Positions 32,680 to 40,728 of a DNA stretch of 64,000 nucleotides are shown piece by piece. Below the pieces are notes generated by a model. It was given only the letters and a program-made list of their open reading frames with translations. It did not search any database and was not told the origin of the DNA. This DNA comes from JAVWJP01 sp036638975 (GTDB lineage: Bacteria; Bacillota; Clostridia; Oscillospirales; Ruminococcaceae), in the NCBI GenBank assembly GCA_036638975.1, contig JAVWJP010000010.1, positions 1 through 64,000 of the forward strand, written 5' to 3'. A program made the position numbers and the translations under genes. How positions within the stretch are numbered: the stretch's first letter is position 1; each line of letters opens with the position of its first letter.

Positions 32680-33270
32680 TTATTTAAAGATTCCTTCTAC
32701 TATACCTGAAAAGCCCATAAATGAAAGCGAAACTATTGCGGCGGCTGTAAGCGTTATAGGAAGCCCCTTGTACATTTCCGGAACATCTGCCCCCTCAAGC
32801 CTGCTGCGAACACCGGCAAAAAGCACCATGGCAAGCATAAAGCCCAGCCCTGCGCCAAGAGAATTTATAATTGACTGAAAAAACGTATACCCTTCGTCTA
32901 TGTTTAAAACAGTAACGCCCAAAACAGCACAGTTTGTGGTGATAAGTGGCAAGTAAACTCCAAGAGCCTTATGCAGCGGAGGCACAAACTTTTTCATAAT
33001 AGTTTCTACAAGCTGTACAAGTGCCGCTATTATAAGTATGAACGAAACGTTTTGCATATATCCAAGCCCGTTTGGCACAAGAAGATATGTATATATTGGA
33101 TATGTAGCCGCTGTTGCCATTATCATTACAAATATTACAGCGGCGCTCATTGCAACGGCAGAGTCTAGTTTTTTTGAAACTCCCAAAAACGGACATATGC
33201 CTAAAAATTTACTTAGTACAAAGTTATCGACTAGAATTGCACTGGTTAAAATAATAAATATTTCCTTCAA
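32680..33270 (-). CDS. rnfA: Rnf complex subunit RnfA
   Basis: 196-residue integral membrane subunit with six transmembrane helices. FVLSKFLGICPFLGVSKKLD near residue 17 and TTNCAVLGVTVLN near 110 carry the conserved Cys residues thought to hold a membrane-embedded Fe-S cluster with RnfE. One base separates it from rnfE. Confidence 0.96.
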   Translation of the reverse strand: MKEIFIILTSAILVDNFVLSKFLGICPFLGVSKKLDSAVAMSAAVIFVMIMATAATYPIYTYLLVPNGLGYMQNVSFILIIAALVQLVETIMKKFVPPLHKALGVYLPLITTNCAVLGVTVLNIDEGYTFFQSIINSLGAGLGFMLAMVLFAGVRSRLEGADVPEMYKGLPITLTAAAIVSLSFMGFSGIVEGIFK

Positions 33271-33960
33271 CTACTTGCACTCCCCTTCCCGCTTTTCGCC
33301 AATATGCCCGCAGGTAGAAGCCATGGGGCAGCCGTCACAGCCTATGGTTTTGCGCTGACGCCCTTTGCTTAATTTGCCGGCAACAGCTATGAGAAAACCA
33401 AAAACGAAAAAGCCGCCCGGTGCAAGCTTCATAATAGCCATTGGTTCTATAAAATTTGCCGTAAGAGTAATCCCCATCCATGTTCCGTTACCCAGTATCT
33501 CGCGGATAGAGCTCATTACAAGAAGTGCACCTGTATAACCAAGACCCATGCCTATAGCATCGCAGGCCGAGGCGGCAACCGTGTTTTTGTTAGCAAACAT
33601 TTCGGCTCTGCCAAGTATAATACAGTTTACTGTAATAAGAGGTAAAAATATGCCCAGCGACTTATATATTCCACGCTGATAAGCCTCTAATATAAAACTT
33701 ACAACAGTAACAAAGCTTGAAATTATAACGATATAGCACGGTATACGAACAGCGTCGGGAATAATCTTTTTAAGCAAAGAAATAAAAACGTTAGAGCCTA
33801 AAAGAACAGCCGTAACGGCAAAGCCCATACCAAAAGCATTGCTTGCCGTAGTAGTTGTTGCAAGAAACGGGCAAGTGCCAAGCACCAAAACCAAAATAGG
33901 GTTTTCTTTAAGAAGCCCGTTTAAAAGCACCTGTAAATTACTTTGTTTTGTATTGTTCAT
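33271..33960 (-). CDS. rnfE: Rnf complex subunit RnfE
   Basis: 229-residue membrane subunit paralogous to RnfA: NPILVLVLGTCPFLATTTTA and ITVNCIILGRAEMFA show the paired Cys motifs. The C-terminal CDGCPMASTCGH extension adds three more cysteines beyond the last helix. Overlaps rnfG by four bases. Confidence 0.96.
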   Translation of the reverse strand: MNNTKQSNLQVLLNGLLKENPILVLVLGTCPFLATTTTASNAFGMGFAVTAVLLGSNVFISLLKKIIPDAVRIPCYIVIISSFVTVVSFILEAYQRGIYKSLGIFLPLITVNCIILGRAEMFANKNTVAASACDAIGMGLGYTGALLVMSSIREILGNGTWMGITLTANFIEPMAIMKLAPGGFFVFGFLIAVAGKLSKGRQRKTIGCDGCPMASTCGHIGEKREGECK

Positions 33961-34487
33961 TTCGCCGCACCCCCTAGCTTCTGTGGCATTGCCACAACCT
34001 GCTGCATCAGCTTTTTAAAGGCAGTTGATGAAACTGTAGCACCTGCAATAGTTGGAACATCATCTACGCTGCTTTGCCCTATGTATTTGGCACGGTAGCC
34101 CTCGCTGCCTATTTGTGTGCCAAGACCCGAGGTTTCTTTATCCATAGAAAGAACCTTTATTCCCAATATTTCTCCGCTTTTCAAAAGACCTGTCATAACC
34201 TCTATTTTACCGCCAAAGCCCTTTGTAACAGCAGTTATTATATACCCCTCGCCGCCGTTTACAGTGTAAATTTCGGTTGCGCCCTCAGGCAGCTCTCCCT
34301 CCAGCTTTACAACTTCAGAGGCATTTGGGTAGACGTCGCTTCGTGCAGCCGCTGCCTCTTTTGCAGCTTCTACTGCTATGACAGGCTGCGTTGTTTTAAA
34401 GGTTACCGCCAAAGCTCCGCTGCAAAAAAGGCATATTGCTGTAAGCACAACGATTGGCATAACTATTTCTTTTACGACGTTTTTCAT
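33957..34487 (-). CDS. rnfG: Rnf complex FMN-binding subunit RnfG
   Basis: 176 residues with one N-terminal transmembrane helix and an FMN-binding domain. TIAGATVSSTAFKK near the C-terminus is the flavinylation motif ([S/A]GAT[V/S]) whose Thr carries covalent FMN. Overlaps rnfD by four bases. Confidence 0.96.
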   Translation of the reverse strand: MKNVVKEIVMPIVVLTAICLFCSGALAVTFKTTQPVIAVEAAKEAAAARSDVYPNASEVVKLEGELPEGATEIYTVNGGEGYIITAVTKGFGGKIEVMTGLLKSGEILGIKVLSMDKETSGLGTQIGSEGYRAKYIGQSSVDDVPTIAGATVSSTAFKKLMQQVVAMPQKLGGAAK

Positions 34488-35425
34488 TTTACAGCACCCC
34501 CAAACGGCTTACTTTTAGTATAGCGGTCTATAAGCGGGCATAAAATATTCATAAGAAGTATGGCAAACGAAACGCCCTCCGGGTATGAACCGTAAAGACG
34601 TATTGCAACAGTAATAACTCCGCAGCCCAATGCAAAAATAAACTTACCCTTGTTGGTAGTGGGCGAGGTGCTGTAATCGGTAGCCATAAAGAAGGCGCCC
34701 AGCATTAAACCGCCCGACATAAGCTGCCAAACAACATTAGCCCCAAGTGCCCACGACATAACCGCAACTGTACCAAGGTATGTCAACGGGATTATAGGGC
34801 TTATTACTTTACGTGCGATAAGATATATACCGCCCAGTAAAAGCGCGGCTACGCAGGTTTCTCCAAGTACACCTCCGCGAAGCCCCAAAAACATATCCAT
34901 AAGCGAAGGTAGCTTGCTGAATTGTTCATCGCTTATAAGTTTAAGCGGAGTTGCCCCTGCTATCACAGATATTTTACCGTTTGTAAAGCTGGGCACCATG
35001 TAATTACCCATTGCCTGCGTAAACGAAACCATAAGCACTATGCGCCCAACTATTGCGGGGTTTGCAAAGTTTTGTCCTATGCCTCCAAAAAGCTGCTTCA
35101 CAATAACTATCGAAACAAAGCAGCCTATAGCCGCCATCCATAAAGGAAAAGTTGAGGGCAGGTTAAAAGCTAAAAGCATACCCGTAACTATGGCGGAGCA
35201 ATCGCTTATTGTGTTTTCTTTTTTAGAAAAGCTTCTAAAAAGATATTCAAACGCCACACAAAAAAGCACACACCAAATTATAAGCACAAGTGCACGCAGC
35301 CCAAATATAAATGTTGCGGCAACAGCCGCAGGCAGCAATGCAATTATAACATCTAGCATAACAGACTGCGTTGTAGCTTCGCCCTTCATGTGTGGAGAAG
35401 GCATTATTTTAAGGTTTTTTGTCAA
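34484..35425 (-). CDS. rnfD: Rnf complex subunit RnfD
   Basis: 313-residue polytopic subunit with covalent FMN; MATDYSTSPTTNKGKF near residue 240 holds the flavinylation Thr. PSPHMKGEATTQSVMLDV at the N-terminus is the family start signature. I place the start at TTG 35425, five bases after GAGGTGA; the longer frame to 35530 would run through rnfC coding sequence and lacks a Shine-Dalgarno. Confidence 0.94.
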   Translation of the reverse strand: MTKNLKIMPSPHMKGEATTQSVMLDVIIALLPAAVAATFIFGLRALVLIIWCVLFCVAFEYLFRSFSKKENTISDCSAIVTGMLLAFNLPSTFPLWMAAIGCFVSIVIVKQLFGGIGQNFANPAIVGRIVLMVSFTQAMGNYMVPSFTNGKISVIAGATPLKLISDEQFSKLPSLMDMFLGLRGGVLGETCVAALLLGGIYLIARKVISPIIPLTYLGTVAVMSWALGANVVWQLMSGGLMLGAFFMATDYSTSPTTNKGKFIFALGCGVITVAIRLYGSYPEGVSFAILLMNILCPLIDRYTKSKPFGGAVK

Positions 35426-35435
35426 GCCTCTCACC

Positions 35436-36740
35436 TCATTTCTTGCTGCTTTCGCGCAGCAGTTTTTTGCCAAGCTTATTTGTAAGGACAAGATGGCGTT
35501 TTGCAGGACAAACATATGCACAGCAGCCACATTCCATACAAAGGTTTACCTTTAAGCTTTTTAGCTCCTCTACGTCCTCTTGCTTAAGTGCCTTTTCAAT
35601 ATTAGCGGGCATTAAGCTTACGGGGCAAGCGGCGGCACAGCGTCCGCAATGAATACAAGCAGTTTCAGGATATTCCGGAACGTCTTTTTCTGCAAAAGCC
35701 AAAATAGCATTATTATTTTTAATTATAGCATAGGTGTCATCGTACATTGCCGTGCCCATCATCGGTCCGCCCATTAAAAGAAGCGCCGGCTCTGCCTTAT
35801 ATCCACCGCAAAAGTTTATCGCATCTATTATTCTTGTGCCTATCGGTACACAAATGTTTTTAGGCTCGCGCACAGCAGAGCCATCAACCGTAATTCGCTT
35901 TGTAACAAGCGGCATACCGGTTTTAACGTATTCCGAGATAAAGCCCGTGCTCGACACGTTCATTACCAAAACGCCTACATCTGCCGGAAGCTTGCCGTCC
36001 GGAACTATTTTGCCTGTACATTCATAAATTATTACTTTTTCTGCTCCCTGCGGGTAACGTGCACGCAAAACTACAGTTTTCCAGCCCTCGCGCCCCGCAA
36101 TAAGCTCGTTAATATATTTTATTGCTTGCGGCTTATTATCCTCTATGCCTATTCTTACATTTTTAATTTCTAAATATTTTACCAAAATCTCTATTCCGTC
36201 AATAAGCCTTTCGCCGCATTCCATTATCTCGCGGTTGTCGGCTGTAATATACGGCTCGCACTCGGCTGCATTTATTACAAGTGTATTAACTTCGTCCAAG
36301 TTTTTTGGGTTGAGCTTAATGTGCGTAGGAAAGCCGGCGCCGCCAAGCCCCACAAGCCCAGAGCGTTTTATTGCCGCCAAAAAATCTTCGCGGCTGTTTA
36401 TAACAGGCGGCACAACAGCTTCGCATGGCGTTTGTTCTCCGTCTGTCTTTATTACAATATACTGTGTTCGGTGTCCTATCGGCGTAATATAGTCCTCAAA
36501 GCCGGTTACAGTGCCGGAAACGCTTGAGTGAATGGGTGCACTTAAAAATGCATCACTGTCCGCTATAAGCTGCCCCACCTTAACTTCATCACCAACCTTT
36601 ACCAGCGGCTTGTCTGCCCCGCCCATGTGTTGTAAAAGCGAAATTGCCACACTTTCAGGCGTCGGCATCATCACTGTTTCCATATCCTTTGTGTTTTTAT
36701 AATGCGGCAAATGTATGGAATTTAAGTGTCTTTTTTGCAA
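35436..36740 (-). CDS. rnfC: Rnf complex NADH-binding subunit RnfC
   Basis: 434 residues. GLGGAGFPTHIKL near residue 130 is the glycine-rich NADH/FMN site; CIHCGRCAAACPV and CMECGCCAYVCPA near the C-terminus bind two [4Fe-4S] clusters. Start TTG 36740 with GGAGG eight bases upstream. First gene of the operon, whose product couples ferredoxin:NAD+ oxidoreduction to ion export. Confidence 0.96.
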   Translation of the reverse strand: MQKRHLNSIHLPHYKNTKDMETVMMPTPESVAISLLQHMGGADKPLVKVGDEVKVGQLIADSDAFLSAPIHSSVSGTVTGFEDYITPIGHRTQYIVIKTDGEQTPCEAVVPPVINSREDFLAAIKRSGLVGLGGAGFPTHIKLNPKNLDEVNTLVINAAECEPYITADNREIMECGERLIDGIEILVKYLEIKNVRIGIEDNKPQAIKYINELIAGREGWKTVVLRARYPQGAEKVIIYECTGKIVPDGKLPADVGVLVMNVSSTGFISEYVKTGMPLVTKRITVDGSAVREPKNICVPIGTRIIDAINFCGGYKAEPALLLMGGPMMGTAMYDDTYAIIKNNNAILAFAEKDVPEYPETACIHCGRCAAACPVSLMPANIEKALKQEDVEELKSLKVNLCMECGCCAYVCPAKRHLVLTNKLGKKLLRESSKK

Positions 36741-36895
36741 TTTGTTTTCCTCCGTTTCATGAAATAACAGATACTTAGTTTAAAACCAAATAAACTATAA
36801 AAATTTCATCACAGCTGCTGTGTGATAAAAAATATATACAAAGTGAAAGCTCTAAAAAAGTTTTTTCGCTTAATTGAGCCAAAATATTGACAAGG

Positions 36896-36913
36896 TTGTG
36901 AAACTGTTCACAA
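36896..36913. promoter_or_regulatory. Perfect Rex-type redox operator upstream of rnfC
   Basis: TTGTGAA-ACTG-TTCACAA, an 18-bp perfect palindrome matching the Firmicute Rex consensus. It lies 156 bp before the rnfC start, consistent with NADH/NAD+-responsive repression of rnf. I could not place the promoter elements with confidence. Confidence 0.82.
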
Positions 36914-36931
36914 TTTTACGCTCTTATAAAT

Positions 36932-36963
36932 AGTGCGGCGACGCTTTTACACGCCACCGCACT
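36932..36963 (-). terminator. Terminator of the CD1247-type gene
   Basis: AGTGCGGTGGCG pairs with CGTCGCCGCACT (12 positions with two wobble or mismatched pairs) around TGTAAAAG; the 3' tract ATTTATAAG is only moderately T-rich. Confidence 0.6.
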
Positions 36964-36978
36964 TTAAAAATCCTGTTA

Positions 36979-37476
36979 CTATTTATCTGTCTTTTTACTC
37001 TTGCCTTTTGCTTTTGCGGTTTTTTCGGGCTTAGGAAGTTGAGCCGGTTCTTCTGCACAGTTGCAGTCACAGCCATCATCGCAGTCACAGCCGTCAAATT
37101 CAAACTCTAAGAGTTCGCCGCAATTGGGGCAGTCTATAGAGCCATCGTCCAAAATATCGTCATTTACATAAACGGTATCTCCGCATTTTGGACAGGTTAC
37201 TTCATAAAGGTCGTCATCATCGAACTCATCATCGTCATATTCTTCGTCATCATCTTCGCCGTAATAGTCGTCCTCTAAAAGCTCTAAGTCCTCGTCTATG
37301 GCCTCTACCTGCTCTCCAAGCTCTGCCACATCGTCCTCAATATCAGAAACTGTGAACGCAATATCGTCCAATACTTCCAATACTTCCTTTAGAATCTTGC
37401 ATTCTTTGCTAGAATCGTCGATACCCAGACCCTCTGCAAGCCCTCTCAAATAAGCTACTCTCTCAGTTAGTGTCAT
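36979..37476 (-). CDS. CD1247 N-terminal domain-containing protein (acidic zinc-ribbon protein)
   Basis: 165 residues. The N-terminal ~60 residues (TERVAYLRGLAEGLGIDDSS, then a coiled coil) match the clostridial CD1247 family. A long acidic stretch follows (Asp/Glu-rich, ~75-95), then a zinc-ribbon CPKCGDTVYVNDD...CPNCGELLEF and a CDCDDGCDCNC cysteine cluster before a basic KAKGKSKK tail. Function unknown. Encoded after efp, 50 bases apart, and probably co-transcribed. Confidence 0.85.
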   Translation of the reverse strand: MTLTERVAYLRGLAEGLGIDDSSKECKILKEVLEVLDDIAFTVSDIEDDVAELGEQVEAIDEDLELLEDDYYGEDDDEEYDDDEFDDDDLYEVTCPKCGDTVYVNDDILDDGSIDCPNCGELLEFEFDGCDCDDGCDCNCAEEPAQLPKPEKTAKAKGKSKKTDK

Positions 37477-37528
37477 AGTAATGTCCTCCCTTACGAGTTA
37501 ATTATATTTTTGGTGTTGCAAACTTGTT

Positions 37529-38086
37529 TTATGCGCGCTCCATGTACTCGCCTGTGCGGGTATCTACGCGGATATTGTCGCCCTCTTCTATAAACAGCGG
37601 TACGCTAATTTCTGCCCCTGTCTCTAAAACAGCGGGCTTTGTAGCGTTTGTAGCCGTGTTACCTTTAAAGCCTGGGTCTGTCTTTTTAACACTGAGCTCT
37701 ACAAAGTTTGGTGTTTCAATGCCAAAGGTATTGCCTTTATAGGAAAGCACCTTTACTAAAGTATTTTCTTTTATAAACTTAAAGCTATCGCCCAAAACGC
37801 TTCCGTTAAGAGGAACATTCTCGTAGGTTTCTGTGTCCATAAAATAATATAAACCGCCGTCCTCATAAAGATATTCCATCTCCTTGCGCTCGATGTATGC
37901 CGTTGGAAATTTATCAGACGGATTGAAAGTTCTTTCTACCACAGAGCCTGTAATGACATTTTTAATTTTTGTGCGCACAAACGCCGCACCCTTACCGGGC
38001 TTGACGTGCTGAAACTCTATTACCTGTACGACGTTTCCGTCCATATCAAATGTAACACCGTTTCTAAAATCTCCTGCTGATACCAT
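37529..38086 (-). CDS. efp: Elongation factor P
   Basis: Relieves ribosome stalling at polyproline. 185 residues in three beta-barrel domains. HVKPGKGAAFVR places the modifiable Lys at position 32, as in Bacillus, where it receives a 5-aminopentanol group; this fits the absence of the EpmA/B lysyl pathway here. ATG 38086 is used rather than the in-frame start at 38128. Relevant to the Pro-rich corA leader ORF, where EF-P could modulate readout (inference). Confidence 0.96.
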   Translation of the reverse strand: MVSAGDFRNGVTFDMDGNVVQVIEFQHVKPGKGAAFVRTKIKNVITGSVVERTFNPSDKFPTAYIERKEMEYLYEDGGLYYFMDTETYENVPLNGSVLGDSFKFIKENTLVKVLSYKGNTFGIETPNFVELSVKKTDPGFKGNTATNATKPAVLETGAEISVPLFIEEGDNIRVDTRTGEYMERA

Positions 38087-38237
38087 GTACTTTACCTCCA
38101 CAATATATAATCGAAAATATAAGAACATCTTAACGTACTAATTTTATATTAAAATGCGCCGTTTGGCAAGTGATTTTTGCGAATAATTACGAAAATAAAC
38201 AATAAAGCTACTTTTAAAGCAAAAAACAGCACAATTG

Positions 38238-39305
38238 TTATAGTACAATAAGATTTTTAGGACTGTGAGTTAAATTTTCCGGTCCGTTTTCGGTAATATA
38301 AACCATGTCCTCTATGCGGCAGCCAAATTCGCCCTCCAAATATATCCCCGGTTCTACCGTCATAACAAGCCCCGGCTCAACGAGGTCTGGGCACAAAGCT
38401 GAAAAACGCGGCTCCTCGTGAATCTCTACACCCAAGCTATGCCCAAGCCCATGCCCAAAACAGCCCTCATAGCCACAGCTGTAAATGTAGCTGCGCGCTG
38501 CCGCATCAATTTCGCTGCATTTTTTCCCCAAAGAAATAGCATCAATAGCCAAGCTTTGCGCCGTAAGCACTGTTTCGTAAAGATGCTTTTGCTTTTCCGT
38601 TACACTGCCGACAGCCACCGTGCGGGTCATGTCAGAATGATATCCGTCATAAATCGCGCCAAAATCCATCGTGATAAAGTCGCCGTTTTCTATTTTTTTA
38701 TCTGTTGGCACTCCATGCGGTTTTGACGAATTTTTACCGGAAACCACAATAAAATCGAACGAAACTGCCTCAGCACCTTGTCTTCTCATAAAAAATTCCA
38801 TATCAAGCGCAATTTCTTTTTCTGTTTTACCTGCCGAAATACGTTTAATAATATAATCGAAGGTTTCTTCGGTAAGCTTTTGTGCCGCCTTTATTTTTTG
38901 TAGCTCGTCTTCTGTTTTTATGTGGCGCTGCCTAAGCACAAGTCTGTCTGCACAGTCATCGGCCGTAACACAAACATCGCCCAATATTTTACGGTAACGC
39001 TCTGCTTCCGACAATGTTACGTAGCTGTTTTCAAGTGCTGCTCTTTTCACCTTGTGTTTTGTGCAAAGCTCTGCCAGCTGTTTTTTTGTATCCTCCAAAA
39101 GCAGTATCTCGCAGCCCTTTATCACCTGCTTTGCCGCTTCGTAATATCTAAAATCTATCAAAAAATATGCCGCTTTCCGTGTTACAAAAAGTATTCCGGC
39201 ACTGGATTTAAACCCTGTATAGTATCGACGATTTTGCTCTGAGCTAATCAACATAGCGTCTGTCTGCGCAGGTAAATTTTGCATAAGCCACTCTATTTTA
39301 TTCAT
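38238..39305 (-). CDS. Xaa-Pro aminopeptidase (M24B family)
   Basis: 355 residues, YpdF/YqhT-like. An N-terminal creatinase-like domain precedes the pita-bread catalytic domain with metal ligands in TMDFGAIYDGYHSDMTRT (two Asp), GHGLGHSLGVEIHEEP (His), MTVEPGIYL (Glu) and RIEDMVYIT (Glu). Removes N-terminal residues preceding proline. Lies between aroQ and efp, an arrangement common in Firmicutes. Confidence 0.93.
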   Translation of the reverse strand: MNKIEWLMQNLPAQTDAMLISSEQNRRYYTGFKSSAGILFVTRKAAYFLIDFRYYEAAKQVIKGCEILLLEDTKKQLAELCTKHKVKRAALENSYVTLSEAERYRKILGDVCVTADDCADRLVLRQRHIKTEDELQKIKAAQKLTEETFDYIIKRISAGKTEKEIALDMEFFMRRQGAEAVSFDFIVVSGKNSSKPHGVPTDKKIENGDFITMDFGAIYDGYHSDMTRTVAVGSVTEKQKHLYETVLTAQSLAIDAISLGKKCSEIDAAARSYIYSCGYEGCFGHGLGHSLGVEIHEEPRFSALCPDLVEPGLVMTVEPGIYLEGEFGCRIEDMVYITENGPENLTHSPKNLIVL

Positions 39306-39315
39306 TGCATTTCTC

Positions 39316-39750
39316 CTACAAAAGCTGCTTCATAGCGCCTATAGCCAAAAAATAACTATATTTACCAAACCCGCATATCTGCCCTGCGCACACCGGCGCA
39401 AGTACAGAGTTACCACGAAATTCTTCGCGTGCATGAATATTTGAAAAATGCACCTCTATAACAGGGACACGAACTGCACTTATTGCATCACGAATGGCAT
39501 AGCTATAATGTGTATATGCACCTGCATTTAAAATAACTCCGTCAAAAATGCCAATAGCACCATGCAACCTGTCTATGATATCGCCCTCATGGTTAGACTG
39601 AAAAATTTCGCATTCAAAGCCCGACTGAACCGCACAATCTATAATTTGCAAATTTATTTCGTCAATATTCTCTTTGCCATATATGCCGGTTTCTCTAAGC
39701 CCTGTCAAATTAACATTTGGCCCGTGAATTACAAGAATACGCTTCTTCAT
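39316..39750 (-). CDS. aroQ: Type II 3-dehydroquinate dehydratase
   Basis: Third step of the shikimate pathway. 144 residues of the dodecameric type II class: VIHGPNVNLTGLRETGIYG contains the N-terminal signature with the flexible-loop Arg and Tyr, ILNAGAYTHYSYAIRDAI the substrate-binding segment, and VEVHFSNIHAREEFR the catalytic His. Confidence 0.96.
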   Translation of the reverse strand: MKKRILVIHGPNVNLTGLRETGIYGKENIDEINLQIIDCAVQSGFECEIFQSNHEGDIIDRLHGAIGIFDGVILNAGAYTHYSYAIRDAISAVRVPVIEVHFSNIHAREEFRGNSVLAPVCAGQICGFGKYSYFLAIGAMKQLL

Positions 39751-39753
39751 TTT

Positions 39754-40260
39754 TTACACTCCAATAGTCTTGTTTTTGTGCGCCGACTTTAAAAAAGGGC
39801 GTTCAAACAAGCGCTTTATTATAAATAAAATACCGCTTTCCATTTCTATTGGGTCTACAAGCAGGCTTTTTGCTCCGTATAAATTTGCCCCTGCAATGTC
39901 TGTAAAAAGCTGGTCACCGACTATTGCAACCTCTGTTTTTTGCAGACAAAGGCGCTCGCAACAGCGTTTAAAGCCCTTATTAAGCGGCTTTGCCCCCGAT
40001 GCTTCAAACTCAAGCCCCAGTCTAGCCGCAAAAGGCTTTACTCTGGCAAATGTGTTGTTTGAGAGTATCATCATTTTTATTCCCGCACCGTGCATTACGG
40101 TAAGCCAGCGCATTATATTTTCATCAGGCACAGGGTTGCCATGCGTTGTCAAGGTATTATCAACATCTAAAATAAGAGCCTTTATATTAAGCTTTTTTAG
40201 AAGCTGAGGCGTTATATTTTTAGCAGTTTGTGCGTAATAAGTGGGACAAAAAAGCTGCAT
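39754..40260 (-). CDS. YqeG family HAD IIIA-type phosphatase
   Basis: 168 residues. ALILDVDNTLTTHG is HAD motif I and AIVGDQLFTDIAGAN motif IV; no cap domain, as in subclass III. YqeG-type enzymes resemble phosphatidylglycerophosphatase GEP4, so a lipid phosphatase role is possible. Three bases separate it from aroQ. Confidence 0.92.
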   Translation of the reverse strand: MQLFCPTYYAQTAKNITPQLLKKLNIKALILDVDNTLTTHGNPVPDENIMRWLTVMHGAGIKMMILSNNTFARVKPFAARLGLEFEASGAKPLNKGFKRCCERLCLQKTEVAIVGDQLFTDIAGANLYGAKSLLVDPIEMESGILFIIKRLFERPFLKSAHKNKTIGV

Positions 40261-40323
40261 AAAAAAACCTCTTTTCCGGCATTATGTCAATTTTAAATTT
40301 TATAAAATAAAATGAAAAATGAA

Positions 40324-40348
40324 AAAGCGAGCAAATAATGCTCGCTTT
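40324..40348 (-). terminator. Intrinsic terminator of rpsU
   Basis: AAAGCGAGCA and TGCTCGCTTT form a perfect 10-bp stem with a 5-base loop, followed on the - strand by TTCATTTTTCATTTT. Confidence 0.88.
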
Positions 40349-40416
40349 CGTCACTTTTTTACGATAATGTCAAGCTGAAACGGCGCAAAAGCGAAGTTTC
40401 TTGCAGCAATGCCGCA

Positions 40417-40593
40417 TTACTTGAACTTACGCTTGCGAGCAGCCTCAGATTTTTTCTTGCGTTTAACCGACGGCTTCTCATAATGCTCTCTTTTACGCAC
40501 TTCAGCCAAAACGCCGCTTTTTGCGCAGGAACGCTTAAATCTTCTAAGCGCGCTGTCAAGTGATTCATTATCTTTAATGTGAACTTCTGCCAT
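40417..40593 (-). CDS. rpsU: 30S ribosomal protein S21
   Basis: 58-residue basic protein, MAEVHIKDNESLDSALRRFK at the N-terminus and KRKKKSEAARKRKFK at the end: the standard S21 sequence, required for initiation at the 30S platform. Starts at ATG 40593 with GGGGGAGGG upstream. It has its own strong promoter and terminator, so it is monocistronic. A longer open frame at 40359-40568 is a shadow of this gene. Confidence 0.96.
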   Translation of the reverse strand: MAEVHIKDNESLDSALRRFKRSCAKSGVLAEVRKREHYEKPSVKRKKKSEAARKRKFK

Positions 40594-40678
40594 TACTAAT
40601 TCCCTCCCCCACGCACAGGAGTATTCAGTTAGAAGTTTTGCTTGGTTAGTAAAAACCTTACAAAATGTAACACTATGA

Positions 40679-40708
40679 ATTATACATTAAAACCTGTATC
40701 TTTGTCAA
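40679..40708 (-). promoter_or_regulatory. Consensus sigma-A promoter of rpsU
   Basis: Perfect TTGACA (40708-40703) and perfect TATAAT (40684-40679) with an 18-base spacer on the - strand. Leader of about 80 bases contains a small GTTAC/GTAAG inverted repeat. Confidence 0.85.
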
Positions 40709-40728
40709 GTGCTTTATTGATTACGGCT

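Noticed and set aside
40359..40568. 69-codon - strand ORF
   Set aside because: It lies in another frame over rpsU; the 58-aa S21 protein with Shine-Dalgarno is the real gene.
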